Source of the DNA: Blepharisma stoltei
Lineage: Eukaryota > Ciliophora > Heterotrichea > Heterotrichida > Blepharismidae
Assembly: GCA_914767885.1 (NCBI GenBank)
Contig: CAJZBQ010000046.1
Span: 310,001 to 374,000 of the forward strand
DNA: 64,000 nt
Direction of reading: 5' to 3'
This document shows, one piece after another, positions 22,507-32,440 of the stretch. Below the pieces are notes generated by a model, which ran no database searches, was not told the DNA's origin, and saw nothing but the letters and a program-made list of their open reading frames with translations. The position numbers were made by a program, and so were the translations under genes. Every line of letters starts with the position of its first letter. Within the stretch, counting starts at the first letter, position 1.

Positions 22507-23551
22507 GAAGGATAGGGGCGTCTTTTTTGTCAATGTTTATTTCAGTTTTGAGAAGCTCAGGGATCTTATCGTAGTGGACGGTGCAGCCAATCAGCTCATA
22601 TCAAAAGGTGTCATCTTCTTCAATTAATAGAAAGGAGAATTCCTCTTGCATCCATCTTACTTTTACCTTGAATTTGCCTTGTCCTTCTTCTGAAATCTCA
22701 ACTGCACTCAGAGTTTTGTAAAACTCAATGATTTTTTGCCCTGTCTCAATTTCTCGTTTCAGCTCTTTTTCTTGACTTTCTTTATCTCTACTTACTCCCC
22801 TCTGTGAGCGAATAAAGCCATTGGAAAAATCCCCATTTTTGGGTAAAGAACGAACAAAACAATTTTTTATGAAAAAAATATTTCGGTATATAATTAATAA
22901 TTAGTATAAAGAAATCTCTAGTTAATTCTGTTGAATTTTGAACAGCCTACATTTTAAAACATAAATTTTGAAAATTAAATTAAATTTTTACTCTCTCAAT
23001 TTTTACAAAAATGGGATTTCGAAAAAATTTTACCCTTCTATGAGTGAGCAAAACTTTTTTGTTTACTCACGAGGAGTTAGCCTTTTCAGTTCAGCCCTGA
23101 GTGTGGCTTTTCTTTCACCAGTCTGTGATTTTATTTTTTCAAAGTTTTGGGTAGTTTCATAGATTTCGCTTTGAATTTTATTAATTTTATTTTGCAGACT
23201 CATCCTATGAGAGTATTCAACGTCATATTTCTTTTGGAGTTCTTCAGCTAATTTATTGATAGGAAGAGATTCTTTGTAACTATCTAATGATTTTGTAGTA
23301 AATTTTGTTGCACTCTCAAAAAATTCTGAATTGGCACTACTGATAGAGTTTAAAGCAGATTTGAGGTTTTTAGTATCTTGCACAATTTGTAAAAGGGAGT
23401 GTTCAGAAAGCTCAAGAAAATTAATTTTTTGGAAGCTAATTTTGGTCTCTATTGCATCTACATTTTGTTTGAATGAGTTTAAGCTTGTTCTAAATCTTTT
23501 AGCTTGAGCTTCTTGTGCGATAATTCTTTTGGTGGGTACACTTTCAGTCAT
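22478..23551 (-). CDS. Spc25-like kinetochore protein (coiled coil plus RWD)
   Basis: 262 aa after removing a 285-bp IES (22793-23077). Residues ~1-175 are coiled coil; the C-terminal ~80 residues (IIEFYKTLSAVEI...FSFLLIEEDDTFWYELIGC... ...LLNRILN) have the layout of the Spc24/Spc25 RWD domain. The final Trp of DTFWYEL is TGA. Spc25 belongs to the Ndc80 complex that links kinetochores to microtubules; in a ciliate this would act in micronuclear mitosis and meiosis. Family call is by pattern, moderately sure; Spc24 or another RWD protein is possible. Confidence 0.6.
22793..23079. mobile_element. 285-bp family A IES in the Spc25-like gene
   Basis: TA-bounded. Left TACTCCCCTCTGTGAGCGAATAAA, right GTTTACTCACGAGGAGTTA. 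Interior core TTCTGTTGAATTTTGAACAGCC. Removal leaving one TA gives ...AAAAGGC-TA-AGTAGAG, reading LKRLSRDKES in one continuous coiled coil. Confidence 0.92.
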
Positions 23552-23583
23552 ATGAATATTTAAAATAAATTTATAATTTTTAA

Positions 23584-26490
23584 TTAAAAATTTATCGACA
23601 TACTTGCATCACTGTTTATTATAAGACTTTGGCTATAAATGTTTTCAGTCATAGACTCTAAGATCCAAGATAATCTTTTAATCTTTGAGTCTATCTTTTG
23701 CATTGTTTGATTCAGCTCGATCACTTCATTTTCTTTTTGTGTGTTTAGCTCGATTAGCTCTTCTTTTGTCTTTTTAAACCATTGAACGTTCCGGTAGAGT
23801 TCTTGCTTTTTCTTTAACGTTAAAAAATCGCTTTTTCCCCTCATTTTTCTGAAATAAAAATATTCAAATGCCGAGCAGACTGAGGTAGCTGCTGCTTTTG
23901 TTTTGTGGATGTTTGTAAAAACTTTGAATTGATTAGGACTAAGATCAGTCTGACGCTCAAGGCTTACAATAATCATTGTAAGAATAAATGCACCAATTAT
24001 GTAGGATATCACAGCAATTGCTCTGCCATGGTAGCTGATCGGGTAGTAGTCGCCAAATCCTATTGTTGACATGGTAATAAAAACAAGCCAAATTGGATTT
24101 AAGGGATCCTGATAGTCTTGGCCTGATAAACTTTCCAAGGGCCTTTCAAAAACTCTAACTCTTTTCAGAAAATAAGATCCATAACTATTAATACGAAAAA
24201 ATGCATTATTAAGCTTAAAATGAAATGAGGAAGCTAAAACTCAAAATTATTTAAAAGTTTTTTAATAATAGTTATTATTGATTATTGAGGTAAGCATTAG
24301 ACCAAGTATAAGGATAGATGGAATTGCTAAAAAAGTTACAATAATCGGCAAAGAATATTGAGCAAGAATGCATCTGAACGAGAATAAAACATTTGACCGT
24401 GTTCCATAAAACGCACAGAATCTTCTAGCTATATGATTTTCATATATTGTATAATTTGCAAGTGCTTTAAAGAGAAATAAAAGTCTTATAAAGATGAATA
24501 CAAAAAGGAGCTCATTAACCGTGTAGCAGATATAAAGAATTTGATAATCTCATCTAAACGGGACATAAACGTAAAGGTCTATATAAGGGTACGGGAAAAT
24601 AAGAAGAAGGATAACCTCCAGCACTCTCATTCAATTTATGTACTTTTTAGGTTGCTTTTTTATATATAGGATTTCCCATAAATAAAAAAAATTTAAAATT
24701 TGCCTTAATTTTCTGGCTATACACAGAAAAACCGCATATTTCGACATGTAATACATTCCGGAAATTTTATTTAATTTTTTTTCAGTTTCGTACAAATAAA
24801 TGATCCAAATGCCTTTGTGATGATGCTTCATAACCAAAAATAATATTGCCATAAACGTTACAATTAAAGTAATCGCTTTATAGGCCATAATTTGGCTATT
24901 TTCATGACAATTGTTGTAAAGATGACCCCCCCTCAATCTTCATGTCTATTGCAACAAAAATGCAATTTTTTAATATAAAATTTTATATAAAAAAAATAAT
25001 AATTTTCATGTCTCTTGCAACAAATTATATACATTAAAATGGCGACAACCTGCCCTCTTGACGCAGCAGTCCAGACCTTATGGCTACGGTGAACTGGGAC
25101 GGACTCCGAGCCGAGTATCAGATGCAGGCTCAAGAAGTGTGTATCCGGGTAGGTTTTGGCTGCTTTCCTGTGGTTGGAAATGGAGGTAATCAGCAACGTC
25201 CTTTGGATCCGAGGACCCATGGGCATTCCTCTACCGAGAAACTGGGGGTTTCGGCCCAGGCCATAGGGTAACAGTCTTTTTCCTGTAGCTGTCGGAGGAA
25301 GGCACTTTGACACCCGATAGACTCCAAGAATCCATGGAATCAAGCTACTCCAATCGCCCGTAGCAGGGCTCAGAAATCCATAAGCCGCCCACTATACTGA
25401 AACCGCATGGCAAGGAGGAGACAGAAGGTACCAGAAGGGCACTTGTAGGATGTATAAACTCTCTGAGCTGGAGTCGAAAAGCGGTAGAACCTTCCGTACG
25501 CGAGGTCTTTGGTGACTGTGTCACCAATATGGCTAGCGCCTGCCTGTAATAATCTTAATCCTAATCCTCTTGCAACAAATTTTCGATGCGCATCTTAAAT
25601 TTTCCGTACTTTTTAGTTAGATAAGTTTAAAAAAAAAATGGCGAGCGATGGCAATAGCCGTCCAAATCTCGATGAGAAGGTCATTGAAACGCCTACAGAA
25701 GCGCTGTTTTATGGTTTTTTTGAGAAACTCACCTAGAGAAAAATGCATTAATTTTTTTTTATAAAAATGTTGTGTTGTGTTGTAGTAGGCATGAAGATTT
25801 TTCCGAAAAATTTTTGTTGCAATAGACATGAAGATTGAGGGGGGGGTCATCGTTATGTTCGGTAAGGAGAATAATTTTGTTCATAGTCAACAATGGCAGT
25901 GATCGTCCCGATATTTGCAAAAATTGCGCATCCGAGTTCGCAATTTCTTCAGCGATTAAACATCTCTTCAGCCTTATTAAGTCGAAGAAATAAAATGGCG
26001 ATGACGGAAAATAGACTGCGAGGTGTGCTCTCTATGGAGCAGGTAGGATCCATCTGATTAAGCTGAAAACAGAGCTTCTGTCCTTTTTCGATGTAGACCT
26101 TCAGTCTTGAGAATGCCTTGCCAAAGAGGGAAGTTTTGCTTCTCCCCCTAAGGTTTTCCTGTCCTGACAGGTGTTGCCTGTCAGATGGTCTTCCCTTGTC
26201 AGGATCATTGGGCATTCTACAGACGGCGGCTCTGCTCTAGGATTTGATCCCTTAGACAGGTGGTTCAGACCAGAAATATAAAATGGCAGCTTCCGATTTC
26301 CCCATTTCGTCTCCCAGGACTTTGGAGGCGGCTATTTTGGAGCTAGGGCTATCAAAGCTAGAGGGCTTGCCCCCTTATGGCCAGTTTAACCGTTTAATTA
26401 ATTATTAAGTCGATTATTGGATCTGTTGCTAATAAATGACGAAGCTAACGACCGAAATCGTGGAGAGTTGCATATTGATCCATTTTTCAT
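23584..26490 (-). CDS. SK-type (small conductance, Ca2+/calmodulin-gated) K+ channel
   Basis: 484 aa after removing a 428-bp SINE-like insertion, a 937-bp IES and an 87-bp IES; the total is an exact multiple of three. Six hydrophobic segments can be picked out; the pore is TMSTIGFGDYYP with the GFGD filter; after S6 (GRAIAVISYIIGAFILTMIIVSLERQTDLSP) comes the SK-type calmodulin-binding region (KTKAAATSVCSAFEYFYFRKMRGK) and a coiled coil. Such channels hyperpolarise the cell when Ca2+ rises, and in ciliates shape the swimming response (family knowledge). Start ATG 26490 follows an in-frame TAA. The N-terminal exon is split from the rest by the SINE-like insertion. Confidence 0.85.
24182..24270. 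mobile_element. 87-bp IES in the SK channel gene
   Basis: TA-bounded; inverted ends TAACTATTAATAC / TTTAATAATAGTTA allowing a short offset. Contains in-frame TAA codons. Removal of 87 bp joins INNNY to GSYFLKRVRV in frame. Confidence 0.7.
24917..25855. mobile_element. 937-bp IES with long inverted repeats (family E), carrying a SINE
   Basis: TA-bounded. Long terminal inverted repeat of about 35-40 bp: GATGACCCCCCCTCAATC continues into TTCATGTCTATTGCAAC at the left, mirrored by GTTGCAATAGACATGAA and GATTGAGGGGGGGGTCATC at the right. Removal leaving one TA gives SPYRTYNNCHENSQIM in the channel frame. A 540-bp SINE-like element (25027-25566) sits inside. Confidence 0.88.
25012..25581. mobile_element. 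SINE-like element with 15-bp target duplication, nested in an IES
   Basis: Exact 15-bp direct repeats CTCTTGCAACAAATT at 25012-25026 and 25567-25581 flank a 540-bp GC-rich body starting ATATACATTAAAAT. A second copy with the same start and most of the body lies at 60769-61296. On the minus strand TAGCCATATTGG and TTTTCGACTCC resemble pol III A and B boxes with about two mismatches each, so a tRNA-derived SINE is possible. No protein-coding frame is supported. Confidence 0.8.
25974..26413. mobile_element. 428-bp SINE-like insertion in the SK channel exon, 12-bp direct repeats
   Basis: TTATTAAGTCGA at 25974-25985 and 26402-26413 flanks a GC-richer body. Removing one repeat plus body joins ...SNNRL to NKAEEMFNRW in the channel frame. 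The repeat contains TA. A minus-strand open frame runs through part of the body but has no similarity and loses its start once the insert is out. Confidence 0.8.
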
Positions 26491-26626
26491 CTCTTTTTAG
26501 ATAAATTAATAACAAAAATTCGACTAAATTCTAATAGATCAGACATTATGATATAATAAATATAGTTCCTAAGAGAAGCCTGTATTTTAAATTAAGTAAT
26601 CTCTATATTATTCACCTTCGTATTAA

Positions 26627-26967
26627 TAAGGGTCCCCCCCTCATTTGTCCAATTTTCTAGTCTTTTATCATTCGTCCATTTTTCTAGGTTTTTTATAGGA
26701 AAAAAAAATTTTTTTAGGACATCATTTGCCCAATTTTCTAGTCAAAATTTTGATAGTAAAAAAAAAATTTTCAGGACCTCAATTGTCTCATTTTCTAGTT
26801 TTTTAAAGTAAAAAACTAAAATTTAGGACATTCGAAAAAATCCAAAAAAGACTAGAAAATGGGACAAATCATTTTTGACTAGATTTTAGGACAAATGAGG
26901 TCCTGAAGATTATTTTTTTCTTAGAAAAAAAAGACTAGAAAATTGGACAAATGAGGGGGGATCCTTA
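26627..26967. mobile_element. MITE with long inverted repeats (family F, CATTTGTCC)
   Basis: Left TAAGGGTCCCCCCCTCATTT continuing GTCCAATTTTCTAGTC; right GACTAGAAAATTGGAC continuing AAATGAGGGGGGATCCTTA. Inner repeats of GTCC..TTTTCTAG give extra internal symmetry, so the element folds back almost completely. TA at both borders. Confidence 0.8.
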
Positions 26968-27062
26968 TATTAATCTTATTATTGATCGGTTCAGAAATGA
27001 TAAGAAATTTTTTAATTTTTATTTATGTGACTTGTCAGCAAACAGATTATGAGACTTATAAT

Positions 27063-27180
27063 GCGGATTATAAATATCGAAAGTATTTAATGCATAAATA
27101 GTGATGCCCAGTTCAGCTCATTACGGATGATAAATATCGAAAGCATTTAGTGCATAAATAATGATGCCCAGTTCAACTCC
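27063..27180. repeat. Two-copy tandem repeat, about 60 bp unit
   Basis: CGGATTATAAATATCGAAAG and CGGATGATAAATATCGAAAG start two successive copies that stay similar through TGATGCCCAGTTCA(G/A)CTC. No coding role seen. Confidence 0.7.
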
Positions 27181-27368
27181 CATTTTAATTTGATTCTCCT
27201 GCTTGCATAACAAAATAATAAGTAAATTAATAGAACCAAATATGCCAGCAAGTAGAAAAATTATATATTTTCAGAAAATTATAAAATTATCAATATTTTC
27301 AATCATAATAAATACTGATAAAGCTGAAAAATAAAAATTGGTAAAAATAATTTTTGGATTTTAAAAAA

Positions 27369-28440
27369 ATGATTGATTATGACGAAGAATCGAAATCAAG
27401 GCAACTACTCAAAGACCTCTACGTAATTAAAAATAATCCGTTTTCTGGGCTTGATTTGACAGAACACTTAAATCCAGCTCTAAAATCTTTTCCAAAAGCC
27501 CACTCACATACCAAAGAAAGCAAAAAATCATTTAACGCTTCTTCATTTGATATTCCAGAGCTTCCTGCTTTAAGCATCGGTTTTGCAGAAGTCTCTCCGC
27601 TATTAACTCCGAAAAAACAGTTATCCAATGCAGTTGTAAATAAACTATCAAACAAAGCTAAGCATAATGACAAGAAAACTGACCATTTATCTGTGAAACA
27701 GCTCACCTTTGACAATATCCCTCTTTCCTTGACTCCTGCAGATTATGCAATATTAGAGAAGCAAGCAGAAAAATTCATCACAAGAATAAAGACTAAAAAA
27801 CGATCAGCCTGTACTCAGACTCAAACCAGGGAAAATTCGAAGCGTGAAAGTCAAACTATTATCTCATTTTTACCAGAAGTTCATACTGTAGTAAATGAAG
27901 TCAAAACTCCTCAAAAACTCTCGTCATTTAAAGACTATCAAGCAGCCACTTTTACTGGGAAAATAATTGTAAATCATTCTCATCGAGTTACTCTTGAGAT
28001 GCCAGGACATAAAACTCCTGAAACCGACGCTCATACTCATGTACCAAAAAAGATCAGAAATAATAGTCAGAGCTTTAATTGCCAGAAAAAGAGTATTCAA
28101 GAAAATAATGAACTAATTATAGATGCTACCAAACAAAATAATCAGCATGAAATTAGCAATCATCTAAGCCATAGCTCAGTGCCTCCAACTTTTCGAGGGA
28201 CTCGGTCTTGTGCATCATTGATAGGAGAAATACCTGATATAGGGCTTTCCCTTGAATAGCCCGATAACGGGATGAAGCCAGCCCGTTATCGGGCTATTCA
28301 AGGGAAAGCCCTATAATAGAAAAATCCCTTTGTATAGATTAGGTGTTGAAAAAAATTTATTTGCAGGAGTTAGAAGGAGCAAAAAGAAAATAAAGGATCT
28401 TTTTCCTTTTCTTGGGCATGATATGCAAGGCATCCTTTAA
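27369..28440 (+). CDS. Hypothetical protein, split by a palindromic IES
   Basis: 331 aa from ATG 27369 after removing a 76-bp hairpin IES; the length is then an exact multiple of three. Mostly polar and probably disordered (Ser/Lys/Thr-rich), with a helix around DYAILEKQAEKFITRIKTKK (residues ~122-141) and a basic C-terminus LFAGVRRSKKKIKDLFPFLG. No domain recognised. Without excision the frame stops inside the hairpin. It ends 188 bp upstream of the HOOK gene on the same strand. Confidence 0.65.
28238..28315. mobile_element. 76-bp perfect-palindrome IES
   Basis: Ends TATAGGGC ... GCCCTATA. Arms of about 34 nt are exact complements (TATAGGGCTTTCCCTTGAAT through AGCCCGATAACGGG) around a ~10-nt loop. 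Excising 76 bp and keeping one TA changes ...IPDIGLSLE-stop into IPDNRKIPLYRLGVEKNLF and on to a later stop. Confidence 0.85.
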
Positions 28441-28628
28441 ACCACTTGAAAATTATTACTAATATTAGCATTAATTAAATAAAATGCATTTAGCAATAGT
28501 AAAAGCAGCGAAAGATAACTATAACTTTACTATAGCTTAGAATTTTTAGAATTAGTTATTTTCTATTTGTTTTTTTTCTTTTATTTCTGTTATTTAATTG
28601 TAACATATATCCATAATATTTCAATTAA

Positions 28629-31600
28629 ATGGATGACATTTCTTACAGCCTGATTCAATGAGTAAGTTTTACACAGCTTAACAAAATGAATTTAAGCCAT
28701 CAATGTCAAAAACTTTCAGAGCTATCGGATGGTATCTTGCTTTACGAGCTAATGGCAAAACTGTAAAATTTATGAAGGTCACCAGATTATTTTGACATAG
28801 ACAGCATAACGCTTGATGCCCATGATAACTGAGCTCTAAAACTTGCTAATCTTCGAAGGCTTAAAAAAGCGATTGATTCTTACCTTGACCAAATCCTCCA
28901 AACACCTCACGATCGATTTGGAGAAATAGATTTTGCTAATATCGCAAGAAAAGATTCTATAAGTGATCTAGTAAATCTAATGGAATTAATTGTTTTTACT
29001 ATCCTCAAATCTCCACAAAAAGAAAACTTTATCCATCCTATAATGACACTTGATGAAAAATGCCAAACGCAGCTTATGTTTTTTATCCAAAAAATCTTAC
29101 TCCTTATTGATTAGTTGACAACAACCTTTTTTTGGGAAAATTAGCATGTTGAGAGTTATCAGAAAATTTGAATATTTTTTTGGAATAAATATATTTTAAT
29201 ATATAATTGATTATTATAATAATAATTAGTCTCAAGCAAACTATATAAAATTTTATGTATTATATGCTTTTTAAAACATAAATTTTATGCAGCATGTGCT
29301 TTAAAATATAAATTTTATGCAGCTGTGCTTTAAAGCATAAATTTTATTTTTTAATATCAAATATTTACAAATTCGGATTGAAAATTTTTAATGTATAATT
29401 TTAATTAAAAAAATAACCCCTCCGCTAGTGAGCGAAAATATTGCTCTCTAATCAAAGGAGGAGCTAGGAAATGACTTGTCATCAAACCCTCCACCTCCTC
29501 CAGAAACTGAAAGACAAGAAGTCCATATCTTAAGGCACGAAAAAAAGAGATTAACTTATAAAATCCAGGCTATGCAAGAAGAGCTATCAAAGCTTGCCTC
29601 TCAGCATACAGAAATTGCCAGTGAAAGAGACGAGTTAAAAGTAATGAACACAAATTTAGAAAGCGAGCTTGTCAAAAAATCGCCTTCAATTTTGTCACCA
29701 GATATCACTTTTGTAGAGCTGGAATCAAAAATAAGCGAAAAAGAAGGAAAACTTACAGTAATACAAGAAGAGCTCAAAGAAACTAAAAAAAAATATGAAA
29801 ACGAAATAGCAAGATTAAGGGACGAAGTTGATATTGCAGATTCTAATAATATACGTTTGCAACAAGCTGAAAAATCTTTACAGCAATATAAAAAGAAATG
29901 CGAAAATATGGTAAATGCATCAAAAAAGCTTTCAGAAGTGTCAAAACAGAATGATTATTTGCAAAAAAAGATAAATTCGATGGAAGAAGAAATAAATGAT
30001 TTTAATAAGATCTCCAAGGCAGCTGGATATTTAAAAGAACAATTAGGGCATGAAAAAGAAAAAAGCGAGTCCCTTTCTTTTGCAAATGAAAATAAAGATA
30101 AACAAATAAAGCAACTTACAAAGCAGATAAATGAATTAGAAGAAAAATTGATTTTTGCAGAAAATAAAGTGCAAGAATTAGTAAAAGGGGCTGAAAATGG
30201 ATCAAATGTGAGTGATGATTCATTCGGCTATCATAAAGTTATTGGAGGATTGGGTGAAGAATCGAATGAGCTGTCAAAAAATGAGCATAAAAAAGAAAAT
30301 AAATTCGATTTGCATAGATCAAGCTCGATGCGGCCACCTTTTGAGCATCTTGATTTATTAGCAAAAGAAAAAATTATTATTCAAGAAAAATGTGAAAAAT
30401 ACAAAATTAAATGCAAGTCTAAAAGTGAAGGCTTAAAAATGCTCCAGGAAGATTTCAGTTCTTATCGGCTTGAAAAAGAAAAGACGATCCTTGATCTTAA
30501 AGAAAAAGCAAGAATTCTTAAAATGCAAGGAGACACTTTGAGGGAATCTTTAGCAAATGGGCTAACAGATAAAGTAAAGATGGAGCAATTACAGTATGAA
30601 TATGAAAAATTAAAAACTTCGAAAGAAGGCTTTCTGCAAGAAATTAAAAAACTTCACGAGGAGAAAGATCTTATGTACAGACACTTCATTGAGTGCAGGG
30701 AAGAAACAATTGTACTGCAAAATGCAAGTAATAAAATTGATTATTTGAAATAAGTTCTCTGTGAGAACATTTTCATTCTTAGACAATTTTATTATGGGGT
30801 TCAGTTTTTCCAGTGACTCTTTTTCCAACTATGCCAGAAGACCCTTACCCCCTTCCGCGGAGGGTGCTAATTTTTTTTAAAAGATGATTCCCGGTGGAAT
30901 CATCGAGTGGTCCAACTCACTTGTTGGTTGGTCCAATTCACTTGTTGGTTGGGACCAACTCAATGATCCCACCGGGAAGCATTGCCCTTATAGGGCTACT
31001 CAGGGTAAAGCCCTATATATAAAGCTTATAGTAATTTTTTTTCTTCGAAATTTAAAAAAATCCATATTCGAAATAACTTAAAGCGAATATTCATTTAATT
31101 GTAAAATTTTATGTTTTAAAATGCAAGTTATTTAAAATTAAATAGAATTAGTTAGAGATTTAATTATAATAAATATTATGTATATATCAAAATAATTTTT
31201 CTTAAAAAATAATTTTGTTAACCTACGGAGGGTGGGTTTTTTAGGCCAAAAAATAGGGATTTTTTCCAATTTTTTTTGTTCACTAATGGAGGGGAGGAGT
31301 TAGCAAAGGCTAGAACGGCTGGCTCTTGGGTTTTAGGAGGGTTTAGGGTTTCTAGTATTTTACATCCCAGAGAATGGAGACCTTATGTAGAGTATGTGCA
31401 GGAGTCAAGCACAGAGAAGCAACGTGGCCGATAGGTTTGGTTACCTGGCGGCTGATAATGTTATATGAGTGCTCTCTAGTTTATCGATCAAAAGAACCAG
31501 ATTTTAAGTTTGCTTTCAAAAGGAGGTTGCAATTGCACCGCTTTGCAGAAATCAAACATCAATTTAACATAATTAAGTAAATATTGCAAAACGCAGCAAA

Positions 31601-32440
31601 TGATAAGGAAATAAAAATCAGAGAAAAATCGTTGAATGAGAAATTATTATATGATAAAATTAATGAGTTGGCAGAAAAAGAAAGGGTTTCCATGGATATA
31701 ATAGAATCATTGAAAAAGCAAAAACAGGAAGTAAATGAAGATTACCATATTAAGTTTATCGAGCTTGAAAGAGAGCTTATTACTGAAAAATCCGAAAAAG
31801 CTTCATTAATTTTAAGATTAAATGATAAAGACCAAAGAATCGAAGAAATCTTAAAAGATAAAGCCGAAACTATTAAAATACTTGAAGAGGAGCATCATGA
31901 AGTATTGGATAGGTTAAAATATGAAAATGATAGGAAAGTTAATCAGATGATCACGCAAACGGAAGAAGCTTTAAATGAACTGCAAAATGAACGGGAACTG
32001 CTTGCAGCTAAATTGAAATTTTTGAAAAATAATACAATAAATGAATTGACAAAAGCAAATACCGCAAAAGAGATCCAAGGATACTTACTTCAATAATATT
32101 CAGCAGCAAAATCTATATTTGATTTCATATATTAGGACAATTAATTAAATTTTTATTCAGATAAAAATATATTTAGATAAGACTAAATTAATTCTGGAAT
32201 ACTATTGGTAGGCTTCATTTTATCTTTGAAGAGTTAGAAGAAATTGCAAAATTAAAAGAGAAGCTTGAACAAAAGGAAAGGGATAACATAGATCTAATTA
32301 AATCAAATAAAGAATTAAAGCAGTGCTGGAAAGAGTCAGCTAAATTGCTGAAACATGTTTGGAGAGAGCTTGGGATTGAAACTCAAAAACTTGAAACCGC
32401 AACCCAACGAAGAAGAGCCGGAATAAGCATCCTGCAATAA
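28629..32440 (+). CDS. HOOK-domain coiled-coil protein (dynein adaptor type)
   Basis: 803 aa after removing one 15-nt intron (28763-28777) and three insertions of 367, 869 and 149 bp; the sum is an exact multiple of three. Residues ~1-155 match the HOOK domain (SLIQWVSFTQLN, ELSDGILLYELMAKLSPDYF, NWALKLANLRRLKKAI, HPIMTLDEKCQTQLM); the rest is nearly continuous coiled coil with a Pro-rich NPPPPPETER link. Hook proteins bind dynein light intermediate chain through this domain and cargo through the tail. Direct evidence is the motif order; dynein binding is family knowledge. TGA codes Trp in the first helix (IQWV). Confidence 0.85.
29098..29466. mobile_element. 367-bp IES in the HOOK gene
   Basis: TA-bounded; left TACTCCTTATTGATTAG, right CTAATCAAAGGAGGAGCTA. 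Removal joins FIQKIL to GNDLSSNPPPPP in frame. Confidence 0.85.
30846..31302. mobile_element. Nested family A IES
   Basis: TA-bounded; left TACCCCCTTCCGCGGAGGG, right TTTGTTCACTAATGGAGGGG then AGGAGTTA. Carries GGGTTTTTTAGGCCAAAAAATAGGG as in other family A ends. Confidence 0.65.
30884..31020. repeat. Foldback with 21-bp tandem repeats
   Basis: ATTCCCGGTGGAATCATCGAG and CTCAATGATCCCACCGGGAA form an imperfect stem; between them GTCCAACTCACTTGTTGGTTG is repeated (second copy GTCCAATTCACTTGTTGGTTG). Beyond the stem lies AGGGCTACTCAGGGTAAAGCCCT, itself a stem and related to the palindromic IES at 28238. Confidence 0.65.
32086..32236. mobile_element. 149-bp IES in the HOOK gene
   Basis: TA-bounded; ends TACTTCAATAATATTC / TTTGAAGAGTTA. 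Removal joins KEIQGYL to EEIAKLKEKL in frame. Confidence 0.75.

Larger units (their letters stand above)
26491..27368. other. Intergenic region between channel and next gene
   Basis: No gene. Contains an intergenic MITE (26627-26967) and a two-copy tandem repeat (27063-27180). Confidence 0.6.
30713..31583. mobile_element. 869-bp composite insertion in the HOOK gene
   Basis: Bounded by imperfect direct repeats TACTGCAAAATGCA (30713) and TATTGCAAAACGCA (31582). Removing one repeat plus the insert gives ETIVLQNAANDKEIK. Inside is a family A IES (30846-31302) and, within that, a foldback with two 21-bp tandem repeats (about 30884-31020). The parts outside the inner IES are GC-richer and SINE-like. 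The exact join could differ by a few codons. Confidence 0.65.

Noticed and set aside
25080-25343. Open frames in the SINE-like element, conserved between the 25 kb and 61 kb copies on both strands
   Set aside because: Both strands look equally conserved because the nucleotides are; neither frame has a domain or a full-length counterpart, so this is repeat similarity, not coding.
25949-26215. 89-residue minus-strand frame continuing into the SK channel frame
   Set aside because: It runs through a SINE-like insert flanked by 12-bp direct repeats; the true N-terminus (ATG 26490) lies beyond the insert and joins in frame.
31374-31580. 68-residue frame in the Hook insert
   Set aside because: Lies in the GC-rich repeat part of the insert, no similarity, and must be removed to restore Hook.
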